Source: Corticium candelabrum (Eukaryota > Porifera > Homoscleromorpha > Homosclerophorida > Plakinidae). Taken from it: a DNA stretch of 64,000 nt. The stretch spans positions 6,534,717-6,598,716 of the forward strand of contig NC_085096.1 of NCBI RefSeq assembly GCF_963422355.1, written 5' to 3'. Positions 31,252 to 43,720 of the stretch are shown here, in pieces (positions within the stretch are counted from its first letter, which is position 1; each line of letters begins with the position of its first letter). Below the pieces are notes generated by a model. The model was not told where the DNA came from. It did not search any database and saw nothing but the letters and a program-made list of their open reading frames with translations. Made by a program: the position numbers and the translations under genes.

Positions 31252-32322
31252 TCATTTTTCGTGATGCAAAAGCGATGGGTTTTCCATTCCTTCTGCTGTC
31301 TGATGCGATAATACTGCTCCCAAGCCATATGATGACGCATCAGACGACAATTTCACTGGCTTGCTTGCATCAAAATGGCACAGAACAGTTACTTTGAGAA
31401 TCGTCTCCTTGCTTCTTTGAAATGCGACTTTACATTTGTGATTCCAGTGCCACTTTGTTTTCTCTTTCTTGAGTTCATCCAAAGGTTGTAAAATTGTTGC
31501 CGCATTCGGTTAGAATTTCATATTAATAATACCGTAACAACCCAAATAGCTGCTCAGCTTAGCTTTATTCACAGGCCTTGGTGCCTCCTGGAGCGTCTTC
31601 ACCTTTTCTCCTGTGGGATGCAAACCCCTGGCGTCTACTATATGCTCAAGATACTCGACCTGATTCTGAAACAATTTGCATTTGCCTCCCTTTAGTCGTA
31701 CTCCTGCTTCCTCCGACCTATTTAGAACCTCTTTCAAAACCCAGAAGTGCTTTTCCTGACCTCGCCGTGATGATGATATCATCAAGATAAAAGGCAACTG
31801 TCTGGAGTCCAGCTATCGCGTGATCCATCACGCGTTGAAAAATTGCTGGTGTTGCGCTTACTCCATAGTGTAGTCTGTTTGGTCTGTGCAATCCTTGCTG
31901 TGTGTTGATTGTTAGAAAGTCCCTGGACTGATCATCCAACTCCAACTGACTGTATGCATGGGAGAGATCCAGTTTGCTAAACTGTCAACCCCCAGCCAAT
32001 GTTGCAAAGATGTCCTCAGCCGTAGGCAACGGGTAATGGTCAACATCAACCAGTGGGTTAACAATGACTTTATAGTCTCCACATATCCACATATCCGTAC
32101 ACTTCCGCCTGACTTGTGTATATTTACGGTAGGGGTGGCCTAATCTGAACGATCCACTTTAGTCACAATGCCGTGAGCTTCTAATCTGTCCAGTTCCGCT
32201 GATATCGCTCCCCTGAGTGCGAATGGAGCTGGGCGGGCTTTCTTGAACACAGGTCTAGCCTTTGGCTTTAAGTGCACCGTGGCCTTGAATCCCCTTATTG
32301 CTCCATACCCCTCTTCAAACAC
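31252..32322 (-). pseudogene. Ty3/gypsy pol relic (RT to RNase H)
   Basis: Frames in order on the minus strand: RT start (32322-32140, with FKKARPAPFALRGAI and LDRLEAHGIVTKV), RT palm (31945-31718, with PAIFQRVMDHAIAGLQ and FYLDDIIITA), RT connection (31797-31510) and RNase H start (31482-31252, with KLSSDASSYGLGAVLSH). Frameshifts separate them. Integrase and LTRs are absent. It abuts the truncated Crypton at 31250. Confidence 0.85.
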
Positions 32323-32439
32323 TGTAGGCTTTGCGCAATACTGCCAGAAAATTTACCTCAAATTCCATTCTCGAATTCTTCAGAATTTACCTAAAATACT
32401 CGTGAAAATTCTCATTAATATTAACCGTATATATAGAAA

Positions 32440-32819
32440 GAAGTGAATGAAATACTTCAAATTACCACTAATTTACCAGACACACAAAGTTCTTGGCCCT
32501 CCAACTCCTTGATTCGATCCGCTGGTGTAATTGTGACAGGATTCTATGCTGATGTGGGCTTCTTGTGTCGTTGCTTGCTATTGGGAAAAATGCGCGGAAC
32601 AGACCTCTTCCGTGCAAGGACTGACGCTGTCGGCGTTCTTAGAGCTGAAACAATAGTTAGAACGCTACTATGTTTGCTAGATGTGTATGTAGGCACAGCA
32701 GATTGTGAACGTCCACTTGCTTGACTTGTATCGCTTGAAGTTGATGCGGCCACTGCACGGACTGCAGCTGCGCCGGCCACGGCGGCCAGTGCGTCTTCCG
32801 TGGCGTCTATTTTGCGCAT
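32440..32819 (-). pseudogene. N-terminal exon of a zinc-finger transposase-like protein (one stop)
   Basis: The minus strand starts MRKIDATEDALAAVAGAAAV and continues through a Ser/Thr/Ala-rich, basic stretch to KKPTSA, a TAG stop, then in the same frame NPVTITPADRIKELEGQELC VSGK. Segments like ADRIKEF...LxVSGGKLFC start the zinc-binding part of some animal hAT-related proteins, and the visible sequence breaks off just before the cysteines. It is therefore probably the start of a dead transposase gene, cut by the gypsy relic at 32322. Confidence 0.4.
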
Positions 32820-32866
32820 GCGTATATGCCATTGTAGATCCGCCCATAAAAAGTTGCAGGAAATTC

Positions 32867-34018
32867 TCAGAATTCTCCAATTCCGATGTGTGCTTGACGT
32901 ATTTGTCCTAATGTAAATCGTCTAAGAGAGTGAGGTATTATACAGCGATTTCTTCGGTACACCACGCCATCTTCAACGACAAGCTCATCTCTAAAGGAAA
33001 AATACGAGTAGACACCAGGTTTCAGGCTCTTCTTATCCTCTGTCCATCCGTTATGAATATTATTTTGTAGCGCTTGCAAGGTATCATCAACTGCTGTTTC
33101 TCGCTTAATCTTTTGTAACTTGCTTGTTGTAATGAAGTAACAATCTACAGCTGCAATTTTTTCTAGTTTCTTTTCTAACGTTGACTGCGTGTTTAGAATT
33201 TCAAGGCCATTCTCCACTGCACTGCTCCTGCTCTCTGTCGTTAAATACGCTCTTGAAAGAGTGTCGGCCAAAACCATTCCTTTTCCTTTCTTGTACACTA
33301 CTTTGAGATCGTATCTTTGCAGCCACAGTAGTATTCTCTGCAATCTTCTTGGCGTTGTTTGAAGTGACTTGCGCACAATGATTTCTAAACGCTTATGATC
33401 AGATTGCACTTTCATGGTCGTCCATACGTAAATTGATCGAATCGTTTCATTCCATGAACTATCGCCAGTCATTCCTTTTCTATTTGAGCGTATCCTCTTT
33501 CACACTCAGTCAACGCTTTACTGGCCTACGAGATTGGTTGTCAGTCTTGGAGAAACACGGCCCCAACCCCAAACTGGAAGCGTCACACTGCTTTAATGTG
33601 GGTTTTGTAGTGTCGAAATATCTCAGAACGGGTGCTGTAGTTATAGCTTGTTTGATTTCTCGTAGCGCCCGTTCCTATTTGTCTGATCACTCCCATGCAT
33701 TATTCGGACGTGTCAATTCTCTCACTGGCTCACAAGTATCAGCAAGCTTCGGCAGATATCTTGATAAATAGTTAACCATGCCAAAAAGCCGTCGAACACT
33801 CATCATTTTCGGGTTTGGGCATTTGCAGAATTGCATTAACTTTTTCTGGATCAGGTTTCGGCCCGCTGTCTGTAAGAATATGGCCCATAATATGTCACTT
33901 GCGGTTCTCTCACTCGAAATGTCATTTATTTAAATTAATATCTTTATCTCTACAACGCTTCAGTAAGCGAGTAGATTCCGGTCGTGATTTGCTCTTGCCT
34001 ATTCCACTCCTGACACCA
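32867..34018 (-). pseudogene. Ty3/gypsy internal relic (RT end, RNase H, integrase start) with large internal deletion
   Basis: The minus strand begins right after the primer-binding site with about 40 codons of basic leader, then jumps to the end of RT (GHILTDSGPKPDPEKVNAI, about 33800-33890; NYLSRYLPKLADTCEPVREL, about 33730-33780) and RNase H (APVLRYFDTTKPT, CDASSLGLG with shifts). It continues with 33472-32867, open for 201 codons with SDHKRLEIIVRKSLQTTPRR, LQRYDLKVVYKKGKGMVLAD and the integrase N-terminus ending FTLGQIRQAHIG. Gag, protease and most of RT are deleted. The frame ends at the junction with the 32440-32819 exon. Confidence 0.82.
34001..34018 (-). other. Gypsy primer-binding site
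   Basis: Minus strand reads TGGTGTCAGGAGTGGAAT, close to the TGGTGTCAGAAGTGG primer-binding site common in Ty3/gypsy elements, directly after the LTR's terminal CA. Confidence 0.75.
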
Positions 34019-34154
34019 TGTCTCAAGTCAATGAAACTATAACACAACCTTAGAACGCAATGTACAGAACCCAAGATTCAGTAGGCTACACGCTACCGGC
34101 ACTCAGTCAGAGTGAACTGAGTAGTCCCGTATATACTACGTCATACTCCTAACA
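34019..34154 (-). repeat. 5' LTR of a gypsy element (136 bp)
   Basis: In the minus sense it starts TGTTAGGAGTATGACG and ends TTGACTTGAGACA, giving TG...CA ends, and is followed at once by the primer-binding site. No second LTR was found in the window. Confidence 0.7.
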
Positions 34155-34230
34155 ATGTCCACACCATTGACAATTAGAGTTGCAGAGAACTATACAACGT
34201 ATGTCTATTACGTAGAACAAATAACTAATT

Positions 34231-36793
34231 CAGGGTTCTTCCAGGATTTCAGAAAAGCGTGACGGAGACGGTAGTTGCAAGACCCAGACCTTTGCTGGTT
34301 AATAGTAATAGTATTCTTGATTATTTCAAACTGTGTATTAATTTACCATTGGTGTTACAAATTAAAATACAAGACAAAAGTTCAACAGACATTAATCCTA
34401 CGGTTTCGAATATTTCCCCAATCATCAACGGCTTTCTGAAAGTCAAAACTTGAGGAATCGGGTCCTTCAATAAGAATCATCATAAGTGCATCTAGAGTTC
34501 TGGTGTTGAGGCGGTTGCACAGTGGAGTCTTCACTCGTTTCATTACTGAGAATCCTCATTAGCAGTCAGCTGTGCTAAGAAGCAGAATAAGGCAGATCTG
34601 GGCTAATTTGCAGAGCTGAGGGTAGAGTAATCTTAGTGTCTTGTTTCCCGCAACTAACTTCATCACTTGGTAGTGAGACAAGGATGCATAGCAAGTGGAC
34701 AAAACAACTTAGAATAGCTCCCACTCAGCCCTCAAGGCATCTTCTTTAACAAGTGTAGGATCATGTTCACCATATTGCTGAAGAAGAACCTGCAGACGCA
34801 ATAGATTATCCTCGTTTTGTTGGGAGGGATCAAATATGCAGAATGAATCTAGCAGCGCTGTCTTTGGAAATCTGTGTTCAAGTTGATCCTTTAGGGCTGC
34901 TATATACTTCTTCTGGACATTGCGTGAGAAATTTGCTTTCTTGTGAGGTGTAACTGTGATGCCTAGTACTGCCAAAGGTTACCTGAGATCTGCTTCCAGA
35001 GTAGACAAGCTGGGTGTTGGATTGTCCTCATACACGCTGATGCAAGCCAGAGTAGCACTGACCTGTGAGCAAGCAACAGATAGATCTATATCTTTCTGCC
35101 GAAAGACAAGTGAAAGGTTGCAAATGTGAGGTAGAACATCTCAAAATAGATACAAACTGGCAATAAACTCATACGTCTTGACTAGTTTTACCAATCCAAT
35201 GGCCACTGGTTCTCCTCGTTCTGCTGCTTCCCTTTCTAGACTTGCTACAACTGATGTCAGGGTTTGACGCAGTGACTGTACAGCGTTGTTGTGCGATAGC
35301 CATCTAACATCTTTTGCCTCTTTTAGATTGATTTCAGGGTCACCAAGAACATCTTGAATTGTATGAAGTACAGTCATTCGAACTGGACTGTTGCGATAAA
35401 ACATGTACAGATTGTGGATGGCGTTCTTGAACTTGAGATACGGGATGGACTCTGATGATTGAGCAGCAGCGAAGGCTAGGCGGTGTTGCAACACAGTGGA
35501 TGCTGATCATATACGGATTGTGTGCTCTCAAACGTGTTGAAACTCCTGTTCCGTTGCCAATCATTACTGCAGCACCATCAATGCCAAATCCCATGACTTT
35601 TCGAATACTGATTTCTGTTGCTTCACACAACTGAAGTAGCGCCCTTTCGATCGTTTCTGCTTTTCCGTCAAATAGATCAGTGATTTTCAAGAACACAGTA
35701 CGTGTGCCACCAGAATCAGTTAGGTATTTTCCGTACACAACCATCTGCTTTAGTACTGAGATGTCAGTAGTTTCATCACACAAGAGAGACGAATGGGCTG
35801 CTAAGTAGCTGCTGTACCACACCTCTTTCTACTTGACTACCCATATGGAGAATGAACTCCTGAATAATGCGCTCACTTGTGTATGTGGTGTTTCCACCAA
35901 CACGCAATTTGTCAAAGTATGAGCATCTCAAGTCTTGAACTAGCTCCAAGAGTGGGACATACTTAGTTGTGTGGGCAATCTCATGTTTTGCAAGCCAGTA
36001 TAGGCACTTCGTAGCCCCTACAATTGGCTTACTCTCCATAGAAATTGCTTCACTAAAAGCGTGAACGATTCCACCATTTGGTTGGGACGCTAGACGCTCA
36101 TGCTCTTGGAGCACAGCTGATTTGTGCATAAGGGAATCCGCATGACGCGCAAGAACATCTCTGCGCAGCGAGACGCAAGGCAAAAGATTAAAAATTGTCG
36201 AAGAATTGCGCTCATTGCGGGTGTTGAAGCGCTGGCATAATGTACAAAACATTCCTTTCCCATCACTCGTTGGATAAAGCCACGTATATTGTCTCTCCCA
36301 ATCCGGATCATACTGATCCTGTTTGTGCTTTGAAGACTTGGAGTTGGACGTACTGTCGTCGGGAGCAGCAGAATCTGACAGTGACTTATTGTGATCGGCC
36401 TGACCTTGATCCGCTTGACTGGAACTGGTTTCGTCTTCCGGACATGCTCTTTTTGAATTTTGTCCCAATACGGGAAAGAACGAAGTTATTGAACCCGCGG
36501 CCACTTTCCTCTTCATCTCCGTGTTCGTTCACGCACGCGCACACTAACGCAGCATGCATAGCCTCGAGATTCCAGACCTTTTTTGACGCCGTAAATTGAC
36601 TTCAAAAGTGGAGGTCTCTTAGAGGCGACTGGTTGACCACGCAATGGGTCGTCTGTGACTAATTACGACTTTTGCAGTCAATTAGAATCCAGATCTTTCC
36701 TTGTTTTTCTTTAGGCGCGATTGGACTTAGCCACGTGGTTGGGATTTCTCACGTGGCGCAGCGCCACGCTACCACGCTTTAGTGAGAACCCTG
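34231..36793 (-). mobile_element. hAT transposon with recognisable termini
   Basis: The left end starts CAGGGTTCTTCC at 34231. The right end, read inward from 36793, is CAGGGTTCTCACTAAAGCG. The outer flanks (TAACTAAT left, TAACTGCT right) are similar, as expected for a decayed 8-bp target duplication. The coding region fills the interior on the minus strand. Confidence 0.78.
34437..36516 (-). pseudogene. hAT transposase (zinc-finger, C17orf113/ZNF862-like type), frameshifted
   Basis: Start Met at 36516. The first 246 codons include a Ser/Asp-rich N-terminus and a zinc-binding region (DWERQYTWLYPTSDGKGMFC, TLCQ, later RHADSLMH). The next frame (35822-35340) has LLCDETTDISVLKQMVVYGK, the first catalytic Asp region, and FGIDGAAVMIG. 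The third (35494-35141) has DVRWLSHNNAVQSL, the conserved RW motif. 34975-34709 continues the core. Past two in-frame stops, the hATC dimerisation region reads GFSVMKRVKTPLCNRLNTRT LDALM, ending at about 34437. At least two frameshifts and two stops make it dead. Nearly the full domain order is preserved. Confidence 0.85.
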
Positions 36794-38016
36794 TAACTGC
36801 TATCTTTAGAGTATCATGGTAGCAAACCATCTAGCCAGAGTAGTAGTAGTACAATGTTGTGTTGAGTTTATGGAACCTATAGTACGTAAGAAATCTCTAG
36901 AGTTTGAGGTTGTTAACGTCACGAATCTAGAGTTTGAAGTTGTTGTTATCTCATTTGATACTTTACATTAATGAAATGTACTAAATTTTTGAAGAGCATG
37001 CAGTGAAACGCCGGTGTACTTCCCTCCATATGACCGACGGATATGGTCATTAGTTGGACATATGCATGCATGCATGTGTGAAGCACAGAAATGGAATTGA
37101 GAGAACTGAATCCTTATTGCTAATTGGCTAGGGATCGACACTGCACCATCTCCTAGTCCATTAATCTGCATTAATTGGATTTACGTGCGTACGAGTGTGT
37201 GCATGTGCAATTTTTTGAGTAATTTTCTCCTCTCTTGAGACTGAGCGTTGTCTGATTTGTACCAGTCATCTTCCTTAATTAATTAATAAGCAGAAAAGGG
37301 AGAGTCTGGCTGGGTAGAAATATGAACGGTCGGGTACTAGATATATATCCCCTAGAAGAATGTCTGAATGAGTTGGCAGAAATGGGAGATGGCAGATGAG
37401 CAGGATCCACTAGCTGAATGTCAAACACTTATTAGTTACTAGGCAACATTTGTGTATTTGATTCATCTTTCATCGTCTTGTTAATTAATTAACGCGATTA
37501 TTACTCTTTTTACTTGTGCTGTTCTGTTGTACGTTTTCCGTAATTACTATCCAGCTTTCATCATGACTTCTAGTAGAGGAATCCGTGCACATGATATGGT
37601 AGGCGTAACGTATCCCTGTCTGCGGCACGTACAAATTTTCTCTTGAGATACACGCAAACAGTTACAGAACGTTCCTAATCAGACACTCTGAGCTATACGG
37701 TAGCAAAAGCCAGACGACTCTCGCGTTAGGAAACGACTAGTAGAGACAACGAGTGTAACACGAGCAAGACACCGTACGTGGTTTCCAGTGATCGCGGCTT
37801 GATTTGTGCATGCGCACGCGTTGCATCGTATGAAGGCTCGGGAACTAGGAGCGGAACGGTGATAGCTGCAGGTACAAAAGAGAGCGAGTCTGTACAGTAC
37901 ATGGGCGTTTGAGGCAAAATTATAATAACGAAGAAACAAGAAACATTGTTGCCTTTTGATTTTGTAGTATTGAAAAATGGACGAGTGGCCAGCAGATCGA
38001 TTCGCTTTGAGACGCG
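36794..38016. other. No supported gene
   Basis: Short frames only. A direct word repeat (TCTAGAGTTTGAGGTTGTT and its variant, about 36896 and 36925) and small palindromic ATGCATGC runs (about 37064-37075) are present. No domain recognised. Confidence 0.35.
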
Positions 38017-38049
38017 AATATGGATAATTGGAAACGAGATATGGATATA

Positions 38050-38485
38050 TGCGATAGCCGGTGTTCGATTTTGCAACAATATCCTCGCACGAAACGACGT
38101 CGTGACCTTGACAAGTGGAAAGACCGACAGGTGCGTTGATTTTTCATCGTTTTTCTTGAAAGTCTTTTTGATTTAAAATTTTTCGCATTAAAATATGGAT
38201 ATGTGGCGAACGGGTTCGTGTTTGAAACATTAAAATATGGATAAGCGGGAAAGTGCAACTGTGAATAAGTGGAAACAAGATATGAGTAAGTGGAAACGAG
38301 ATATGAATAAGTTGAATATCCGATGTTCAATATTGCAATAATGCACGTCTACGCAATGACGCTAGGATAATTGGGAAGTGGAATGGCCGAAAGGTGCACG
38401 GATTCAACATCCGGTGGTCAATATTGCGCTAATGCACGCGCACGCAATGGCGCTAGGATAATTGGGAAGGGGAATGGCCGAAATT
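38050..38485. repeat. Diverged tandem repeat, unit about 87 bp, three copies
   Basis: Two adjacent copies (38318-38404 and 38405-38485) share ATCCGRTGKTCAATATTGC, AATGCACG, GCTAGGATAATTGGGAAG and GGAATGGCCGAAA. A more diverged copy is visible at about 38054-38140. Between them, shorter GATAAGTGGAAACRAGATATG words recur. The third copy runs into the Met that begins the kinase relic. Confidence 0.7.
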
Positions 38486-39860
38486 CATAGCCTGGAAGTT
38501 TTGGTACAATCTGCAGAGGCGAAGCATACAGAATTACTTTTGCCTAAAACATGGTCTACGATCCCTGTCAAAATTGCAACACGAGATAAAGGTAAAGAAG
38601 TTACATTATAGTCGTACGATCGTCGCACTGATACCTTTATAGATGACAACACATCTAACGAAGCAATACATGGAGCAGAAGCGCAGCTCTTCGTTCTTAT
38701 GGGTGACAGCAGACATGAAAAGGTCGTTCACTTATTAGGAATTTACTCAGGAGAGGGTTAGTTTATTTAGTTAGGATTAGCACATATGTGTCTGTTACGT
38801 TTTCAATATATTGCCTGCGTAATACATTTTTCAGACGGTAACGGTAGTCAGGGACTCCACTGAGAATGAAAGGAGGAAGAGGTTCACCATGGAAGAGAGG
38901 AAAATAGAAAAAATGACGAATATAAGTAGATATGGCATTTTGAGGGCGATTGACCGAGTGCGAACATCAAATTTAGGCTTATACATGACGTTTTTAAAAG
39001 CACCTCAACACTTCAAGTTTGTTCAAATCCTTCAACTTGTTTGTTAGGTCCTCTCTGCCTTATCTTTGAGTATGCCCATCACGGTGGCCTCAAAAAGTTA
39101 TTTGCGATTGCACAGACAATCGGAATTATGTGAAGAGGATTGCACCAACAATACAAGCAACAGCAGAGAAACTGAAACGTCATTCATAAAAAAATTAATA
39201 CTATTTGCTTTTATCATGTAGATAATACTGCGATTTTGTCTGCTCGAAATGTGTTTGTATTCGAGGAAGAATTTCTAAAGGTTGGGCTAGTCAAAGACCT
39301 ACATTTGAAGATATCTCGAGACATTGTTTGATGCATGGGAGACGATTTGAAAAAGAATTGAATTATGGTTAGTGTTGACTATTTAGTTGAATGTTAGTTC
39401 AGCTGTGTCTGCATTTGTATTTTTTCTTGCAAATTCTTCACTTAGAGAGTGCATTGGTTAGAAAAATGCGACAGGAAAATAGCCTATAATAATTTGACGA
39501 TATACCTTTTATTTGTACTATTCAGATTGCAAAATATTGCTTCAGGTTCGAGTTATGACAAAATTTACTCATCTCGAAAACCTATGCAAGGCGACGATTA
39601 GTTAGGACTTTCCCGACTTACTCACGACATGCTGTGAATAAACCACAGGTTTGTCAGTTGATTCATGCGTCAGGTAATGTAGCAAGGAACCACACGCTAT
39701 TTGCGTTGCTGAATAGACGCCTGGGGTGGCCATCACCTTCAATTAGTTGTTAGTACGTTTACTCATTTAGACATCAAACGAACTCTGCTAAATGTAGAAT
39801 CCTAAAGCTGACCGACCCAATTTTGGAGATGTAGCGACGTCATGTCACATAATGTGAGTG
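38474..39860 (+). pseudogene. Receptor-type tyrosine kinase domain, decayed multi-exon relic
   Basis: Exons on the plus strand with GT-AG borders: 38474-38591 (MAEIHSLEVLVQSAEAK, then WSTIPVKIATRDK with the VAVK-type lysine), 38643-38756 (AEAQLFVLMGDSRHEKVVHL LGIYSGE, the alpha-C helix and HxxVVxLLG), and from 39048 (GPLCLIFEYAHHGGLKKLF, the hinge). All three join in phase until a TGA after TIGIM. Further on, LSARNVFVFEEEFLKVG (catalytic loop with HRD lost, about 39230-39280) and LVKDL (DFG lost) are seen, and RPNFGDVAT (about 39800-39830) matches the RPxFxD motif at the kinase C-terminus. Loss of HRD, DFG and frame means no active kinase. No extracellular or transmembrane part is visible. 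Confidence 0.72.
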
Positions 39861-39869
39861 CAAAGTGCT

Positions 39870-42800
39870 TAGTATTTATTTTGTACACAGCGTGGCATTA
39901 CCACCCTTGAATTTTAGGTGTTAATGGTGCTTTAAGTTTTAGGCAAGCATCGTCGTATCTGAGCAATACATAGAGGCTCACACCATTACACAAGGACGGA
40001 ACTAGATCTCAATCAATTGTATATGAAGAGTTGCAAGTCTCTCACCCGTTAAACGCCCACTCATGTTTGCTTGGTGAGTTGGAATTTACGCCATGCACAG
40101 CTTACAACTATGTGACTAATCAATGCATTAGTTCTACTTTGCTCGCCACATAGTTCCAACCGCATGATCGCTGGATAAACAGCAATGTTAATTGCGACTT
40201 ATGACAAAGGAGGACTTCCGGTGCTTAGGTAAAAGGAGTTTGCAAACACTCATTGAAATTCCAATTGCTCACATTCGTAACAGCTCCAAGCTTCCAGCCT
40301 CTTTTCGTCTTTGGGAAAACCATGGTAAACAGCTCTGTCAGTCCAACTTAAGGAGATCTACCTGAACACTTAGCAATCTAGAACGAGTGTCAACCACACA
40401 GGTAGTGCTGGTGTTGCTGTTATGATCTTCATGTATGTCAGCTCGTACGTGCAGATATAAAGGAGTAAGATAGTTCGAGCACTTAGACAGTAATCTACTA
40501 GAGTAGTTTCTAAGGTGTACGTTATGGGAGCCCTACTGCGTGGCAGCTTGGCTGATAGCAACGAATGTGTAAGTACACATCCCACACGCTCTGTATGGAC
40601 CTATGCTTTTCTGCATGCGTATATTCCTGAGTATGTCTATTGCACGTTATCGCAATTGCAAACGTATCCTTACCGTTTCTTAACAAGAACACTCTGGTTT
40701 CTTAGATCATTGTTTGGAAAGATATATCGGCAATGATATCAAGGTTACCTTCCGTTTTCTGCATGTATTCAATATTGTGTTCTTGTGCTGCTAAGTCGTG
40801 TTGCGATTCCAATAGAGAGTAATGTTTATATTTTTACATCAACCGATTTACAAGTATGGTGGGGTATGTTTCGAATTCTCCCTATCATTGGCTTCTGTTG
40901 GTGTTAAAGAAAGTAATGTTCTAGCCTGCAAATGCGTGAAGGCACTCTAAACGTACATCTGCAAGTAAAATGTTGTGAAAGGTTGAATCTTGCTCAGCTG
41001 TTCAACGTTGACAGATAAATACATAATGAGATCTAGTTGGCCATTACGCTAGGGGCCCCCTGCCGCTGCATGGCCAATCGATATGTTTGTTCGACTCCAT
41101 ATGTCAGTTTAATGACCTCACGCAAGTTTCCCCCTGCCGTTTCAACCGCATTTGTCGTTGAATAGACGGGCAAATTGCGGCTTATGACGCATTAGGATCT
41201 CAGGTGCTGTACATCAATATATGCAACACGGATGCACACTGGAGATCATCCAATTGATTCACAGTCACTCATCGGCAAGTTCCGCCACCCTTTACATCCC
41301 GTGAGCTGTCTCCTTTAGACAGCTTTCTCATTCTAAGTTTGCCCACGTCGCCGTTTATAATCCAGAAAGATTGTCAAAGAACCAGGGACTGTTTATAATA
41401 GGTTACTAATACGCGTGGTTGTTTTTACATGTATGCCTTCTTTTGCACGTAGCTCTAGACGAGCAGTGCAGAAAAGCTAGCTAATATGTTAACAGATAAC
41501 CTCGTCTTGTTGATCATTTAGCTGCGAAATGCAAAGTGGGTGGAGTCCACGAAGCTCAGTTTTCTTTGGTTCTTGCCACAACATGTGGGGTACATTCTCA
41601 CGAGAAAAGTTGTTTAGAATAAATACATTGTATAGTTGTATGTTGTTATTGGAGTATTTCAAATTATTAAAAGGATATAGGAGGCTTTAGAAAGGATTCG
41701 TACAAACCTGTTATTTGGATCGACCTAGTTAATTAACATTTAGAGCAAATTTATGTAGTATAGCACTTATTAATTGTTGTGGTTATCTAATGAACCTAAC
41801 GTATACTTGTTAGCACGCGAGGTTCTGAATTTCTGTTTAACTATACTGCTTGGCTCGACTAGAATGGGATCCTGATCATCCTCTCTGTCTGGAATGAGCT
41901 AGGAACCGTAGCACTTATTTTGAGGTTGTTCAAAAGCCTGCATGCATGACGCTACCTATTATTGCTAGCGTTATTACTGGCGCTGCCAATCTCAATAATA
42001 TTGAAAAGAGGTAGCTTTATAATATCATGGAAATGAGGGTAGAGATTTTCTGAAATGCCCAGTGCATACATATCTTCAATTCTGTCAATACCTTCTCCCG
42101 ATCTTGTAAATGACAGGAATAACTAGATGTAGTCTTACAGCACTTGATCGGACGTATACGTTTGCACTAGCAGAGGAGAATGTCTGCAAGACATGGCATC
42201 TTAGGGAGAGTTTCGATTAAACATACCGTCAATCCAGGGGACTTCCCCTCAATGAATGAAGATATTTGTTAAGTAATAATGGAGACATCCCCTCTATTAA
42301 TTAATACCGACCACCCTGTACAGTACAATGTGGCACTCTATATATATAGAGTAGTGCAAGCTTACCATATTAGACAATCTGGTACATAATCATGGCCCTG
42401 GTCTTAGGTATTTAGTCTTTGTTGGTTACTATTTTATACTTAGCGCTTCGTACGTAGCTAAATGATTAATGTAATTGTTTTAGGAGATTTCCATGGTCTT
42501 GATCATGCACCAAGAATTCTAAATTTAGCAGATGTGCTTGGATATGAATGAGAAGGTCATATTTTGTTGTAAACTTTACAGGGCAACGGGAATAAGACCG
42601 ATCATCGATACCAGCCTTACCCACTAATCTCCCTGCTTTTCTCTGATATTTTGTTTGCCATGTCCCCCCTTGTTTACCATGTCATACAACAATCATTTTC
42701 GTATCACAGGTATTCTTCATGCATGCAGACCGGAAATTTGCGTAAGAAGAACGTCCAGTAATACAGCGGTTTTCTTTACAACAATATATATTTCAAATTA

Positions 42801-42882
42801 GCAAATTTTTGACATCCGCAGTCTTGCTAATATAAGCACTTATTAACATACAATGTACTTTCTCAATTTTTGTTATCTGAAA
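39870..42882. other. Long stretch without a recognisable gene
   Basis: About 3 kb without protein-like frames. A diverged duplication links about 40150-40225 (CAACCGCATGATCGCTGGAT, GCGACTTATGACAAAGGAG, GGTGCT) and about 41145-41210 (CAACCGCATTTGTCGTTGAA, GCGGCTTATGACGCATTAGG, GGTGCT). Otherwise A/T-rich, with several TTAATTAA words. Confidence 0.45.
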
Positions 42883-43655
42883 TTAAGCACAAGGCTCGCA
42901 AAGTGCCTTTAGTTCGGGATTTACTATGCCCAAGTTATGGTTTAGGTTATTGAACGAGAACCTGTATTCGTAGTCTTGACTTGTTTCATTTATTCGATCG
43001 TCATTGATATTGCGAAAGCTCCTATCCCTCACTTTTCCCGATAACAATACGGATATGTTGCGATGGACGGGAGACACAATAGTGCACCCATTCTTTCCAT
43101 CGCTGTTTTTCTTATAAGCACAAAGCAGGAACTCTCCTGTTGTGATTTTGATGGTGTAGAAGATGGTAGAGTTCTCTCCATCCTAGGACATACTTGATAA
43201 TTAATTCGTTAACTATGAGAATGTGTCAGCATTTTAGAAATTGACCTCAATTGTTAAATGATTATTTGCGTTAATTGCTAAACTTCGTTTGGTGAACGTT
43301 TTGATAAACCAAAATTGTCCTTTCGCTCGAGCTCTCGTTATATAAAGTAAGTTTTCCAGTCCGATGAGGTTGTTTTCTACGTTCCTGAACTTGACGCTAC
43401 TGTTACGATTGTTGACGGTTAGGGCTTCAATCTTGCCAGAATTGTTGAAGAGCAACACAACTTCTGAGCTGTAAATACAGCTGGTGGTCTGAAGTAACAA
43501 ACACGACATGGTCTACAGTCTTTAGGTCTCTCTGTCTCTTCCTATCTGTCTCTTCCTATCTGTCTCTTTCTCATGCACGCCCACACACATACACAGACGC
43601 AAACAAACAGACGCAAACAAACACACACACACACAGACACACACCCACGCCCGCG

Positions 43656-43720
<65 letters not shown>

